The notes under the pieces: generated by a model | What the model saw: the letters and a program-made list of their open reading frames with translations, nothing else | Told to the model about the DNA's origin: nothing | Database searches by the model: none | DNA from: Halomicrobium katesii DSM 19301 | Lineage (GTDB): Archaea > Halobacteriota > Halobacteria > Halobacteriales > Haloarculaceae | Assembly (NCBI RefSeq): GCF_000379085.1 | Contig: NZ_KB905378.1 | Span: 1,634,327 to 1,698,326, forward strand | DNA: 64,000 nt | Direction: 5' to 3' | Part shown: positions 19,726-28,910 of the stretch, piece after piece | Layout: each line of letters opens with the position of its first letter | How positions within the stretch are numbered: the first letter of the stretch is position 1 | Made by a program: the position numbers and the translations under genes

Positions 19726-20433
19726 ATGGTTCGGGGACCGCGGGCGGAACTGGCTGAGAAGATGGCGGGCGAGATCGCGCTCAGCGACGCGCCCGGCGAG
19801 ACCGTCCGCAAGTGGCGCACGGACTTCGAGGTGAGCCAGACGGGACTGGCCGACGCGCTCGACGTGTCGCCCTCTGTCGTCTCCGACTACGAGAGCGGTC
19901 GGCGCGACAACCCCGGCATCGGCGTGGTCAGGCGGGTCGTCTCGGCGCTGCTGGACATCGACGAGCGACGCGGCGGCGAACACATCCGCCAGCACGCTCG
20001 CGTCCTCTCTGCTGGCTTCGACTCGGACGTGGTCCTCGATCTGGGCGAGTACGCGGCCAACGTCCCGCTGGCGGACTTTTACGACGCCATCGACGCCACC
20101 GAGCTGGTCAGCGGGGACGCCGACACCGTCGCCGGCCACACCGTCATCAACTCCATCGCCGCGATCACGCGGCTCTCTTCGGACGAGTTCTACCAGCTCT
20201 ACGGGCAGTCGACCAACCGGGCGCTGGTGTTTACCGACGTGACTCGCGGCGAGTCACCGCTGGTCGCGCTGCGAGTCGTGACGCCGACGCCCAACGCGGT
20301 CGTCCTGCACGGACTCGAATCGGACGGCCTCTGGGACCACGCGGTCGATCTCGCCCGCATCGACGGCTTCTCGCTCGCCGTCGCGGACGCCGAGATGGAC
20401 GAGATGCTGGCGGGGCTGCGGGAACTCCGGTAG
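19726..20433 (+). CDS. XRE-family helix-turn-helix transcriptional regulator
   Basis: 235 residues. The HTH at residues 30-60 reads WRTDFEVSQTGLADALDVSP with VVSDYESGRR as recognition helix. Residues 75-235 form a ligand-binding-like domain conserved in euryarchaeal regulators (DLGEYAANVPLADFYDAIDA, AGHTVINSIAAITRLS, RALVFTDVTRGESPLVALRV). It probably senses a metabolite. ATG 19726 follows the frameshifted gene by 47 bp, so it may be co-transcribed. It converges with the PHP gene, 3 nt between stops. Confidence 0.8.
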   Translation: MVRGPRAELAEKMAGEIALSDAPGETVRKWRTDFEVSQTGLADALDVSPSVVSDYESGRRDNPGIGVVRRVVSALLDIDERRGGEHIRQHARVLSAGFDSDVVLDLGEYAANVPLADFYDAIDATELVSGDADTVAGHTVINSIAAITRLSSDEFYQLYGQSTNRALVFTDVTRGESPLVALRVVTPTPNAVVLHGLESDGLWDHAVDLARIDGFSLAVADAEMDEMLAGLRELR

Positions 20434-20436
20434 GCG

Positions 20437-21213
20437 CTACTGGAGCGCGGGCGGCGCGACGAGATCGAGTTCGGACCCCTCGAAGAACGACCGCAGGAAG
20501 GGCGCTCGCGCCTCGATCTCCTCGGAAGTGTGTGAGTCGGAGCCGACGGTGACGGACACGTCGTACTCGGCCAGCACCGACCGGAACGGTGCCGTCGGGT
20601 GGACGAGATCGAGATCGGTCAGCGCGCGCCCGGCGTTGATCTCGGGGATCGTCCGCGAGTCGGTGAAGGCCGACGCCATGCGGCGATACTGCGCCTCGGT
20701 CGCGCGGCCAGCCAGGGGCGGCGTCCGCTCGATCAGGTCGGGGTGGGCGGCCACGTCGAACAGTTCGGACTCGATCAGCTCGACGAGACGGTCGAAGTAC
20801 TCGTCGACGAGGCGGTCGAGTGCCGCCTCGGAGCGGCCGGCGTAGTTCGAGGGGACCTGTACGTTCGCGCCGTCGAGTTCGTGGACGCTCCCGATCGCGT
20901 AGTCGAAGTCGGCCTCGGCCAGGAAGTCGGCGATCGCGTCCTCGTCGCTGGGGTGGTAGTCCATCTCGACGCCGTCGTAGATCGCCACATCGGCCTCGGC
21001 GCGCAGCGACTCGATCCCCGTTCGTCGGCGCTCGTAGGTCTCGTCGAGGGCGAACCCGTACCGGGCCCGCTCCTCGCGGCGGAAGTCGCGCTCGGTGACG
21101 GTACAGTGATCGGTGAAGCCGATCCCCGCAAGTCCGGCCGCCTCGGCGGCTCGGGCCATGTGGAACATGTACCGACCGTCCGAGTAGTTGGTGTGGGCGT
21201 GGTAGTCGTACAC
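20437..21213 (-). CDS. PHP domain phosphoesterase (histidinol-phosphatase-like)
   Basis: 258 residues. The PHP N-terminal metal motif YDYHAHTNYSDGRY is intact. Later metal ligands are visible in IGFTDHCTV, YDGVEMDYH, AIGSVHEL, DVAAHPDLI and VGSDSHTSEE. These support a metal-dependent phosphoesterase of the HisK or PolX-PHP type. The substrate cannot be fixed from the sequence; no his genes are near. The ATG at 21213 begins directly at the PHP motif, which rules out an N-terminal extension. Confidence 0.8.
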   Translation of the reverse strand: MYDYHAHTNYSDGRYMFHMARAAEAAGLAGIGFTDHCTVTERDFRREERARYGFALDETYERRRTGIESLRAEADVAIYDGVEMDYHPSDEDAIADFLAEADFDYAIGSVHELDGANVQVPSNYAGRSEAALDRLVDEYFDRLVELIESELFDVAAHPDLIERTPPLAGRATEAQYRRMASAFTDSRTIPEINAGRALTDLDLVHPTAPFRSVLAEYDVSVTVGSDSHTSEEIEARAPFLRSFFEGSELDLVAPPALQ

Positions 21214-21294
21214 GGTGGCTCACTGGGCACCGGCGGCAAAGTCGGTTGCGCCGGGAGCGAAAGAACCGTTAGTTCCCCCTTCGTCGCCGACACC

Positions 21295-21813
21295 ATGGCC
21301 CCCCGAACGACGACCGTCCTCCTCGTCGGATTGCTCGTCCTGAGTGGACTCTCCGTCGCCGCCGGAGGGGTGATCGACGCCCCGCCCGAGCTGACGATCG
21401 AGAACCAGGCAGACACCCCCCACCGCGTGACCGCCTACACGGTCTCGGAAAGCGAGTCGGTAATGGAGCTGAACTTCGCCGTTACGACCGACGACGGCGA
21501 CCGCCGACTCGCGACGCTCGAACAGCTCTACTGGCCCGGCGAGTTCCGGAACGTGACGATAGCAGACGACGGCGTCCCCAGCCAGCGCCACACCGTCGAG
21601 CCGGGCGAGAACGTGACGACGACGGTCGAGGCCTGGACGCCGGGCAACGTCACGATCTACGTCGTCGAGGATCTCGGCGACGACCAGCGCCACGTCCACA
21701 CCGACATCCGCACCTGCACGGAGCGCCAGCAGGAGCACGAACTCAGGCTCGAATCGGACGGCACCGGCGGGAGCTACACCTGTGCGTCCAGCCTCGACTG
21801 GCTCTTACCGTGA
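21295..21813 (+). CDS. Secreted haloarchaeal protein of unknown function
   Basis: 172 residues. A Sec-type signal peptide (TTTVLLVGLLVLSGLSVAAGG) is followed by a beta-rich domain (LTIENQADTPHRVTAYTV, NVTIADDG, GNVTIYVVED) with several N-x-T/S sites that could be glycosylated, and two Cys near the end (IRTCTERQQ, YTCASS). It is probably exposed on the cell surface. ATG 21295 is the only start before the signal sequence. It is divergent from the PHP gene and is followed by palindromic element copy 2. Confidence 0.6.
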   Translation: MAPRTTTVLLVGLLVLSGLSVAAGGVIDAPPELTIENQADTPHRVTAYTVSESESVMELNFAVTTDDGDRRLATLEQLYWPGEFRNVTIADDGVPSQRHTVEPGENVTTTVEAWTPGNVTIYVVEDLGDDQRHVHTDIRTCTERQQEHELRLESDGTGGSYTCASSLDWLLP

Positions 21814-21860
21814 CCGCCTGCATCGACTGTTCTCGGCAGGTTCACGCCCCTGAAACCGAT

Positions 21861-21946
21861 TCATACGGAAGGTTGTAGGTCTTTACCAGATCGACCGCAC
21901 GCCGTCGCGCGGTCGACTGGGTAAACGCCGACAACCGTCCGTATCA
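21861..21946. repeat. Palindromic intergenic element, copy 2
   Basis: It has the same end signature as the element at 7438: TCATACGG (21861-21868) with TTGTAG, then ACAA and CCGTATCA (21939-21946). The core is a near-perfect 17-bp inverted repeat, TTTACCAGATCGACCGC against GCGGTCGACTGGGTAAA, with three mismatches. It sits between convergent genes, and the - strand membrane gene ends inside it. Confidence 0.75.
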
Positions 21947-22725
21947 GACCCCCGAACCAGGACGGCGATCGAGACGGCCTGAACCGGTGCCACGAGCGCC
22001 GTACTGAGGAACCCGCCAGCGACGGGGACCCGCGCCATCCCCCAGGCGGCGAGACCGAACGTGAGCACGAGTCCGAACAGTTGCAGTCGCCGTCCTCGTG
22101 CCGTCGCAGCGCTCGCTCCCAGCGCGCGCAGGACACCGTAGCCGGCAGCGAGGTAGCCGGGCAGCGCGAACAGCGAGACCAGCACGAGCGAGAGGACGAC
22201 CAGCGACAGCAGTATCAGCGGGACGCTATCCGGGGAAAACTGGACGGGCGCAAACAGCCGGAGTGGTACCGTCAAAGAAGCCAAAACCGCGAGGTAGCGA
22301 CCCAGCGACGCGCGGCCGCTGTCCCGGTCGAGCACCCGCGTCATCGTCAGCCAGCCGGCCGTACCCACTGCCAGCGGGACGACCGCTTCGAGCGCGACCG
22401 CACCGAGGAGAGACGGCAGTTCCAGATCGACGAGCGCACCGACGGATCTGCTCGTGCGGGCGGTCCCACGCGGAAACACCGAGTACTGGAGGCTGACGGT
22501 CTGGTCCATCCAGTGGGGCGTCACGACCGAGATCGGGTCTCGCTGCCGGAGCCAGTCGACGAGTGCTACCAGAAGGCCGGCGACGGCGAACGGAGCCAGC
22601 AGCCGGGGATCCCGCTGGAGCTCCGTCAGGGCGGCCCGCAGCACGCTCGCCGTCGGCTGCGGTGACGACCGCTCGTCGACGGCACCGTCATCGCCGACCG
22701 TCCCGCCGTCTGATGCCGTCGTCAT
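21883..22725 (-). CDS. Polytopic membrane protein (Yip1-like), hypothetical
   Basis: 280 residues with an acidic N terminus and about five or six hydrophobic helices (LLAPFAVAGLLVALVDWL, LPSLLGAVALEAVVPLAVG, ILLSLVVLSLVLVSLFALPGYL with FALPG, LFGLVLTFGLAAWG, STALVAPVQAVSIAVLV). It starts inside the stop of the upstream PQQ-propeller gene (ATGA), so the two form an operon. The last 16 or so codons and the stop lie within palindromic element copy 2, so the tail has probably been replaced by the element. Confidence 0.65.
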   Translation of the reverse strand: MTTASDGGTVGDDGAVDERSSPQPTASVLRAALTELQRDPRLLAPFAVAGLLVALVDWLRQRDPISVVTPHWMDQTVSLQYSVFPRGTARTSRSVGALVDLELPSLLGAVALEAVVPLAVGTAGWLTMTRVLDRDSGRASLGRYLAVLASLTVPLRLFAPVQFSPDSVPLILLSLVVLSLVLVSLFALPGYLAAGYGVLRALGASAATARGRRLQLFGLVLTFGLAAWGMARVPVAGGFLSTALVAPVQAVSIAVLVRGSDTDGCRRLPSRPRDGVRSIW

Positions 22726-23933
22726 GCCGTCTCCTCCAGTGCGATCACGCGCTTTCGGTTGGCGGCGTACAGCCGTCCGTCGCCGACGATCGGCGCGGAC
22801 AGCGGGACCTGCGAGGGGCGGTAGGCGAACAGTCGGTCGCCGCTCGTGGCGTCGATTCCGACCAGCTCGAACCCCGACCTGACCGCGTACACGACGCCGT
22901 CGGCCACGACGGGAGCCGTCTTGCCGTCGAACGGCGTCGACCACAGTACCTCGCCGCTCGCGAGGTCCAGCGCGTGCATCGACCCCAGCTCGTCGACCGC
23001 GAAGACGGTCCCGTCGGCGACCGCCGGGACGCTATCGGTGACGTTCGCGTCGAACTCCGCGCGCCACAGTGTTGTGCCGTCAGCAAGATCCAGCAGCCGA
23101 ACGTCCTCGCGAGTCTGAACGACCACGCCAGACGCGGTCGCGACCGGCGCGCTGATCATCTGTTCGTCGAGTTTTCGGTGCCACTCCCGGGCTCCGCTCT
23201 CGGCGCGATAGGCCGACACCTGTCCGGGCCAGGCCGTCGCGAAGACGAGCCCGTCCCGGACGGCCGGGCGCTGGAACGACGAACTCGACGCCTCGTCGTC
23301 GAACGTCGCCCGCCAGCGGACGCTGCCGCTCCCGGAGCCCAGCGCGACGAGCGAGTCCCCGGCCGGAACTGGGGTGTAGATCGTCTCGTCAGCGACGACC
23401 GGCGACGGCGGTTCCGGGGGACCGAAGAAGCCGGGCTTCGAACCCGGCCCGCGCCACCGATCGACACCCAGACGCTCGTCCGTCAGGGGCACGCCGATCC
23501 CGCCGCCCTCGTTCAGGCCGAAGACGTCCGTCGGCGTGGTCACGGCCAGCGTCGCCGTCTCGTAGCGGCCAGCCGGGGCGCGGGCGGGACTCGACTGGTA
23601 AGGTCCCGAGGCTCCGAACGCCCGCTCGCCGTCTTCCGGGTCCAGCGCGAGCAGGCCGCCCCCGGCCGCGTAGAGCCGGCCACCGGCGCTGATCGGGGTC
23701 GTCGTCCCCTGAAACCACGCCGTCGACTCGTGGCTCCAGGCGACCTCGACCTCGCCGCGCGGCCCCGTCGCGGACGGGTGGTGGGCCGTGCCGGCCGCGT
23801 CGTAGCGGGCCATCGGCCACGAGACCGGTTCGGGGGACGATTCGGACTGTGCGCCGGCAACGGAACCGCCGACAGCGCCGGCGAGTGCGACTCCCGCAGA
23901 CGCGAGCAACCGTCGTCGAGTGGAGGGCATCAC
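22722..23933 (-). CDS. Tat-exported PQQ-like beta-propeller protein
   Basis: 403 residues. An N-terminal Tat signal (STRRRLLASAGVALAGAVGG) precedes a multi-blade beta-propeller with repeated L-x-x-x-D/G-G-x-x-W-type strands (LLALDPEDGERAFG, VRWRATFDD, GTTLWRAEFD, GEVLWSTPFDG). Such propellers act as scaffolds or, if PQQ is bound, as dehydrogenases; no catalytic Asp/Glu set was recognised. ATG 23933 and ATG 23930 are both possible. It is the first gene of a two-gene operon with the membrane protein at 21883-22725. Confidence 0.75.
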   Translation of the reverse strand: MMPSTRRRLLASAGVALAGAVGGSVAGAQSESSPEPVSWPMARYDAAGTAHHPSATGPRGEVEVAWSHESTAWFQGTTTPISAGGRLYAAGGGLLALDPEDGERAFGASGPYQSSPARAPAGRYETATLAVTTPTDVFGLNEGGGIGVPLTDERLGVDRWRGPGSKPGFFGPPEPPSPVVADETIYTPVPAGDSLVALGSGSGSVRWRATFDDEASSSSFQRPAVRDGLVFATAWPGQVSAYRAESGAREWHRKLDEQMISAPVATASGVVVQTREDVRLLDLADGTTLWRAEFDANVTDSVPAVADGTVFAVDELGSMHALDLASGEVLWSTPFDGKTAPVVADGVVYAVRSGFELVGIDATSGDRLFAYRPSQVPLSAPIVGDGRLYAANRKRVIALEETA

Positions 23934-23977
23934 TGCCCCTCTTCAGCCGGCGGACAATAATCGGTGGTGGTTCTGTA

Positions 23978-24013
23978 CTACCGCACGTAGCGATACTTCC
24001 GCTCGCCCATCCG
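23978..24013 (-). repeat. Displaced copy of the HMG-CoA synthase gene 3' end
   Basis: 36 bases identical, with one difference, to 24180-24215, which encode the last residues (GERKYRYVR) and stop of HMG-CoA synthase. The copies are 202 bp apart in the same orientation and flank about 166 bp of non-coding DNA with small hairpins. Confidence 0.85.
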
Positions 24014-24142
24014 TCCCGCTACCCACCTTCTTCCGCTTCGGGTAGCTCACTCCGTTCGCCACCATCTGCTCACGGGCGAAAAGCGCCCGTTCGCATTGTC
24101 TGCGGGACCGGAGGTCCCGCACCACTCGCGCAAAAACGTGGG

Positions 24143-24177
24143 CAAAAAAGCGGATCGCTCGCTTCGCTCTCGATCCG
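24143..24177 (-). terminator. Terminator of the HMG-CoA synthase gene
   Basis: On the - strand, CGGATCG (24177-24171) and CGATCCG (24157-24151) form a stem just after the stop codon, followed by a CTTTTTTG run. A T-rich tract after a hairpin is a plausible archaeal termination signal. Confidence 0.55.
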
Positions 24178-24179
24178 TG

Positions 24180-25523
24180 CTACCGCACGTAGCGATACTT
24201 CCGTTCGCCCATCCGACCCCAGCCGTCGAAGACGAACTCCTCGCTCGGCGTGGTGAGTTCCTCCACGTCGGCGTAGTCGTCGGTGTCGTGGTTGTGTACG
24301 TCGTGGATGCGCTCGTACTCCGCAAAGGAGATGTCGTAGCGGCGGTCGAGTTGGTCGTCGACGTTGAGCGCCTCGATTTCCGCTTTCCAGCCGTCGGCGA
24401 CCGTCTCAGCGTGGATCTCGGCCTGTGCGCCCGAGCCGTAGGAGGCCACGAGGAGCTGAGCCCCGGTCAGGTCTCGGTCGTGTTCCAGTGCGTGCTTGAG
24501 GCCGGCAACGCGGGCGACGTGGACGGAGCCGGTGTACCAGTTGCCCACCTCGCGGGCGATTTCGAGGGTCGGTTCGATCGTGTCGGCGTACCAGTCCTCG
24601 TAGCGTTCCGTCTCGGTGAGTGCGTCCGTGTACTCCTCGATGGCGTCGAAGAACTGCTCCTGTGTCTTGAACTCCTCGCGGCGGGGCTGACGCCCGATTT
24701 CCTCGGCCAGTGTGAGCTCGACGTCCGTGTCACGACAGACGTGGCGATAGCCCAGAGCAGCGGCCTTGCGGACCATGCCCGGGAACGGCGTGTGAAACGG
24801 GATCAGCGCGAAGTCGTCGGGGTGGAGTTCGACCCCGGCGCGTTCGAGGTCCTCCATCGCCTCGCGCATGCGTGCGAGATACACTTTCATCGAACGCTTG
24901 CCGTCGACGGAGGGGAACTGCTGGTTTGGCTTCAGGAAGTCCGTCTCGTCGGCGCTCCCGAATCCCTGGTCGGTCGACAGCTCGACGAAGTCGGGATCCT
25001 CGTCGACGATCATCGCGACCGCGCCGGCACCCTGGGTCGCCTCGCCGGGGTCGTCGCGGGCGTACAGCGCGGTGTCGGTCGCGATCACGAGCGCCTTGCG
25101 GCCGCGGTTGCGGCCCGCGCGGATCCAGTTGTACGCGTCGTCGAGGCTCTGGGTCCCGGCGATGCAGGCGAACTTCCGCTCGCCCTTGTTAGCGTGGTGG
25201 AAGTCGTCGTCGTACACCTGTTCGAGACAGCCGGCGACGTACGTCGAGACCGGCTTGGAGTTGTCGAAGGCCGACTCCGTCGCCACGTCGATCCGGCCGA
25301 TGTCGTCGGGCGTCAGCCCCTTGCGCTCCATGAGCCGGTGTGCCGCGTTGGCCGCCATCGTCACGATGTCCTCGTACACGTCGGGGAACGAAGAGACGTG
25401 GAGACCGAGCCCCTTCGTGTACTTGCCGGGATCCTCGTCCTGGGCCGGCGCAAACGTCTCCGCGAGGTCCAGTTGCAGCTTGCCCGTCCGAATCTCGATC
25501 GCGTCGATACCGACGGTTGTCAT
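24180..25523 (-). CDS. hmgB: Hydroxymethylglutaryl-CoA synthase
   Basis: 447 residues. It condenses acetyl-CoA and acetoacetyl-CoA in the mevalonate pathway that feeds archaeal isoprenoid lipids and carotenoids. The acylated nucleophile is Cys120 in FACIAGTQS. Other family segments are ATESAFDNSKP, DTALYARDDPGEATQGAGA, IPFHTPFPGMVRKAA, NWYTGSVHVAR and a glycine-rich SYGSGAQAE near the end. The MTTVGIDAIEI start is typical. The gene is followed at once by a hairpin terminator and then by a displaced copy of its own last 36 bases. Confidence 0.94.
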   Translation of the reverse strand: MTTVGIDAIEIRTGKLQLDLAETFAPAQDEDPGKYTKGLGLHVSSFPDVYEDIVTMAANAAHRLMERKGLTPDDIGRIDVATESAFDNSKPVSTYVAGCLEQVYDDDFHHANKGERKFACIAGTQSLDDAYNWIRAGRNRGRKALVIATDTALYARDDPGEATQGAGAVAMIVDEDPDFVELSTDQGFGSADETDFLKPNQQFPSVDGKRSMKVYLARMREAMEDLERAGVELHPDDFALIPFHTPFPGMVRKAAALGYRHVCRDTDVELTLAEEIGRQPRREEFKTQEQFFDAIEEYTDALTETERYEDWYADTIEPTLEIAREVGNWYTGSVHVARVAGLKHALEHDRDLTGAQLLVASYGSGAQAEIHAETVADGWKAEIEALNVDDQLDRRYDISFAEYERIHDVHNHDTDDYADVEELTTPSEEFVFDGWGRMGERKYRYVR

Positions 25524-25732
25524 ACTGTGAGAGTTACCACCGCCGTATAAGAGACTGTCGACTACCTATTCGACGATCGTCGAACATCGTACACTCAGCC
25601 CGCAAGATCAAGCCGACCGACGGTCGCCGACACGCCAGATCCGCCGTCGTCAGTACGATCTGTCGTCTGGACCGACGACTGTCGCTGGTCAACCGGTTCA
25701 CGTCGTAACTCGGGGAGACACCGATTGGTCTG

Positions 25733-28096
25733 TCAACCGCTACCCGAGACGACGGCCTGGTCGCTTCCCGTATTGGGCGGTGATGCGGAGTCGTAGACGG
25801 TCACCGTGATGGTATACGAGCTATCGCGCTCGTTGGTCTGTGCGACTAGTCGCTCGGCCGAGATGTCGCTGGATCCGCTCACACCGTTGTCCGTCACCGT
25901 GTCGACAACCGTGCCCGACGAATCGGTGAGTTCGTACTCGACGCGGTCGAGGTCGCCGTCCGCGTCTGAGACGTCGACGGTGACGTCGTACCGGTCGGTC
26001 GGCGGCGAGGTCCCGGCGCTGTAAGTCGCGCTCGTTATAGTCGCCGACGGCGCGGAACTGCCGCCACCGCCTCCGCCACCCTTGTCGGTTGGCGTGATGG
26101 TAAACGTCTTCGTCTCGGTTCCGCCGCTCGCTGGCTGGTAGGTGACCGTGATCTCCACGTCCTCGCCGCTCATGTCGACCGATGAGAACTCGTCGGTGAA
26201 CTCGTAGAGGTAGAACGTCGCCGTTGCGCCGTCCGAGAGTTGTGCGTTCCCGTCGTTGCTGAATCCGTCGGCGTCCAGATCGACAGTTCGCGGGAGGGCG
26301 GTCCCATCATTGTAATCGACGTGGGCATCGGCCAGGTCCGCAGCGACGTACACCTCACTCGTCACGGGTTCGCCGTTCGGCGTCCCGCCGTCGCTGAGGG
26401 CCGTAATAGCGCTGTTCGCCGGCGCTATCCTGACATCGGTGATCGTGACGCTCTCGCCGAAACGGTTCGTGACAGAGAAGTTCACCCCGCCAGCGACGCT
26501 GTCCGGGTCCTCGCCGTCGTTGGTCACAGCGTCGTCGTTGTACACGAGGGTTCCCCTATTGATAATCTCCAAGATCAGACGGTCGCCTCCCCCGCCACTC
26601 GACGTGTATACGGTCACCCCTCCGTTGTTCACCGGTGTCAACGTAGTCGAGTTTTCCCCGTCGGCATTCGTCGTTCCCGAAGTAGACACCGTACCGACCT
26701 GCGTATCGTTTGTCGCGTACTGTACTGCTCCGCCGTCGACAATCGGGTCTGTCGCCATCGACAGCGTCGCCTCAGTAGTCTGAGAGAAGTCCAGCGTACA
26801 GGGATCGTTCACTCCGTTCGGACAGTCGATCCCTATTTGATCGGACGGGTCCAGCCACGTGACGTTGTACGCACCGCTGCCGGCTGGTGCTGAACCTGCC
26901 GCTTCGCTCTGGACGTAGACCTGCATCGTGACGTTTCGCGGTGCCGTCCCGTCGAACGCAGTCTCGGAGTCGGTGTCGGCGCTGAACTTCAGATCGATCC
27001 ACTGGCCACCGGCGACGCCGCTGCTGTCGTAGGTGAACGTCGCCTGTCCGTTTTCGTCCGGCGCTGCCTGGTCGGGGGAGAGCTCCCCGCCCTCCGCCGA
27101 CGCGTTGATCTGGCCGTCCGTCACGGGGTTGTTGTACGCGTCCCGCAGCTCGACGGTTACCTCGGTCGTGTCGCCGCTGTCGAGTCGCGTCGCGTTGCCC
27201 GCAACGTCGGTCAGATACGCCTCGTCTTCCGGAGTGACCTGACTCCCGACCCCGACTTTCGTCATGCGGAGCCGGTAGGAGACGTCCGGTTCGAGCGTGA
27301 TCCACAGACGATCGTACCGAGCGCCGGAGATCGTCTCGACCTCGTGGTCGAGGACGTGACCGCCGTTCTCGTCGCGTTGGTCCGCCAGGAGCGCGTCCCA
27401 CTCGGACTCGGACAGCTGCGTCGCCACGGAGAGTGTCACGTTCGAGGAGTCGTTAGACACCTCCACCGTCGTCGTCGACGTACTCACCGGTTCGAGGTCC
27501 AGGCTCGTGGAACCGGCCTGGGTCCGGCTCAGAGAGCCGTTGATCGCTACGAGGCTGATCCGCTTGCCGTCGATCATCGTCTGGCCGGTTGCCGCCAGAC
27601 TCTCGTCCGCGAAGCGATTCGACAGGACCGTGTTCTCGTAGGCCGTCTCCGGGGCCTGTCCGTAGACGTTGTAGCTGGGCTGGTAGACGAGGAAGCCGGT
27701 GTCGTAGCGCCGATCGGTGCCGTTCCAGAAGTCGCCGGTCTCACCGCTGGCGGTGGCGTTCGCGATCGTCAGATTCGCCCCGGACTCCGCGGTTTCGCTG
27801 GTGCGAATCGTCCCCGAGGCGGGACCGGGGTTGACGGCGACGAGTCTGGCGGGATAGCGGGTCCCGAGTGTCAGCGTCACCGATCTGGTCGCCGTCTCGC
27901 CGTGGATCGAGACCAGTTCGTTGCGCAGATCCTGCATCTGGTCGCGGACGTCTTGGTTGTGGTTGAACTCGACCGCGTGGTTCTGGTTCGGGACGACGAA
28001 CGCCTGATAGCTCGAAAACGCGACGACGAGCATCGCGAACAGCAACACCGCTCCGATCTGGACCGACTGGGCGCGGTCGTCGTCCCGGAGTCCCAT
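25733..28096 (-). CDS. Large surface protein with pilin-like N terminus and Ig-like (Big) domains
   Basis: 787 residues. The N terminus (DDDRAQSVQIGAVLLF plus a hydrophobic stretch) resembles a class III/type IV pilin signal with a single membrane anchor. The region to about residue 300 is conserved in haloarchaeal secreted proteins. Residues 300-400 match a Big-1 type Ig domain (VELRDAYNNPVTDG, ATFTYDSSGVAGG). Later parts are more beta domains, a glycine/serine linker (KGGGGGGGSSAPS) and an Ig-like end. Many N-x-T/S sites are present. It is probably a pilus-like or adhesive cell-surface protein. The role is inferred. Confidence 0.65.
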   Translation of the reverse strand: MGLRDDDRAQSVQIGAVLLFAMLVVAFSSYQAFVVPNQNHAVEFNHNQDVRDQMQDLRNELVSIHGETATRSVTLTLGTRYPARLVAVNPGPASGTIRTSETAESGANLTIANATASGETGDFWNGTDRRYDTGFLVYQPSYNVYGQAPETAYENTVLSNRFADESLAATGQTMIDGKRISLVAINGSLSRTQAGSTSLDLEPVSTSTTTVEVSNDSSNVTLSVATQLSESEWDALLADQRDENGGHVLDHEVETISGARYDRLWITLEPDVSYRLRMTKVGVGSQVTPEDEAYLTDVAGNATRLDSGDTTEVTVELRDAYNNPVTDGQINASAEGGELSPDQAAPDENGQATFTYDSSGVAGGQWIDLKFSADTDSETAFDGTAPRNVTMQVYVQSEAAGSAPAGSGAYNVTWLDPSDQIGIDCPNGVNDPCTLDFSQTTEATLSMATDPIVDGGAVQYATNDTQVGTVSTSGTTNADGENSTTLTPVNNGGVTVYTSSGGGGDRLILEIINRGTLVYNDDAVTNDGEDPDSVAGGVNFSVTNRFGESVTITDVRIAPANSAITALSDGGTPNGEPVTSEVYVAADLADAHVDYNDGTALPRTVDLDADGFSNDGNAQLSDGATATFYLYEFTDEFSSVDMSGEDVEITVTYQPASGGTETKTFTITPTDKGGGGGGGSSAPSATITSATYSAGTSPPTDRYDVTVDVSDADGDLDRVEYELTDSSGTVVDTVTDNGVSGSSDISAERLVAQTNERDSSYTITVTVYDSASPPNTGSDQAVVSGSG

Positions 28097-28158
28097 TGCC
28101 CGTCCTTGTCAGTACCCGATAAAAAAGCTGTCCGCAGCTATGATCCAAACGATAACGA

Positions 28159-28749
28159 CTATTCGCCGTCTTCCTCGTCCTCTTCGACGACCTCGGGGTC
28201 GCTCATTGCCGTCTGGAGGCTATCGAGTCCGTTGGCCCACTCCGAGACCAGTCCGTATTCGAGTTCGGCGGCCGCGTCCACGTCGAGTTCCTCGCCGTCG
28301 ATGACCAGCGTGCCGGCCTGGACGCAGTAACCGAGCGCCGCGTCGAGGTCCTCCTCGGCCTCGGCGTCGGCCGCGGCCTCGATGTAGTCGATGACGGTTC
28401 CTTCCTGGGCCGGCCCCTCGGCGATGTACTCCTCGGCGGCGTAGAAGACACAGACGAGGGAGGTCTGGACGCCGTCGATCAGCATGACGGTCTCCTCGTC
28501 GTCGAGATCGATCTCTTCGAGGACGATCGAGCGGATGTCCGCGATCTCCTCGAGCGCGGTCTCCCGATCGATCAACTCGTCGTCGTGATCGGTGATGATC
28601 TTGGCGACGGCGATCGCCGCATCGTCCTGCAGATTCAACAGCAGGCGAGCGGAATCCTCGTCTTCCGGATCGATCTCCTCTTCGCCGAGACGATCGATCC
28701 AGTTTTGCCACCGTTCCTCCGTGTAGTACTCCCCCGGTGGAGTGCTCAT
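28159..28749 (-). CDS. DUF2150 family protein
   Basis: 196 residues, very acidic and mainly helical. It starts [18 protein letters not shown], and the conserved stretch [17 protein letters not shown] with [24 protein letters not shown] matches the archaeal family known to me as DUF2150, whose function is unknown. ATG 28749 is selected because the sequence upstream has non-coding composition. It is divergent from adk; the 161-bp gap holds both promoters. Confidence 0.75.
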   Translation of the reverse strand: MSTPPGEYYTEERWQNWIDRLGEEEIDPEDEDSARLLLNLQDDAAIAVAKIITDHDDELIDRETALEEIADIRSIVLEEIDLDDEETVMLIDGVQTSLVCVFYAAEEYIAEGPAQEGTVIDYIEAAADAEAEEDLDAALGYCVQAGTLVIDGEELDVDAAAELEYGLVSEWANGLDSLQTAMSDPEVVEEDEEDGE

Positions 28750-28910
28750 ATCCCTCCCTACACATGGCCGGGGATAGTACTTTCGACCACCGGGGACGCA
28801 AGAAGTTACCGTACCGATCCACAGAGGCGCTCGAATGGCCGACGCGACAGTCGGTCGAGCCGTCGAACGGTTTGGACAATCATTTATTCCACCCCGAAGA
28901 ATCGGTGGGT

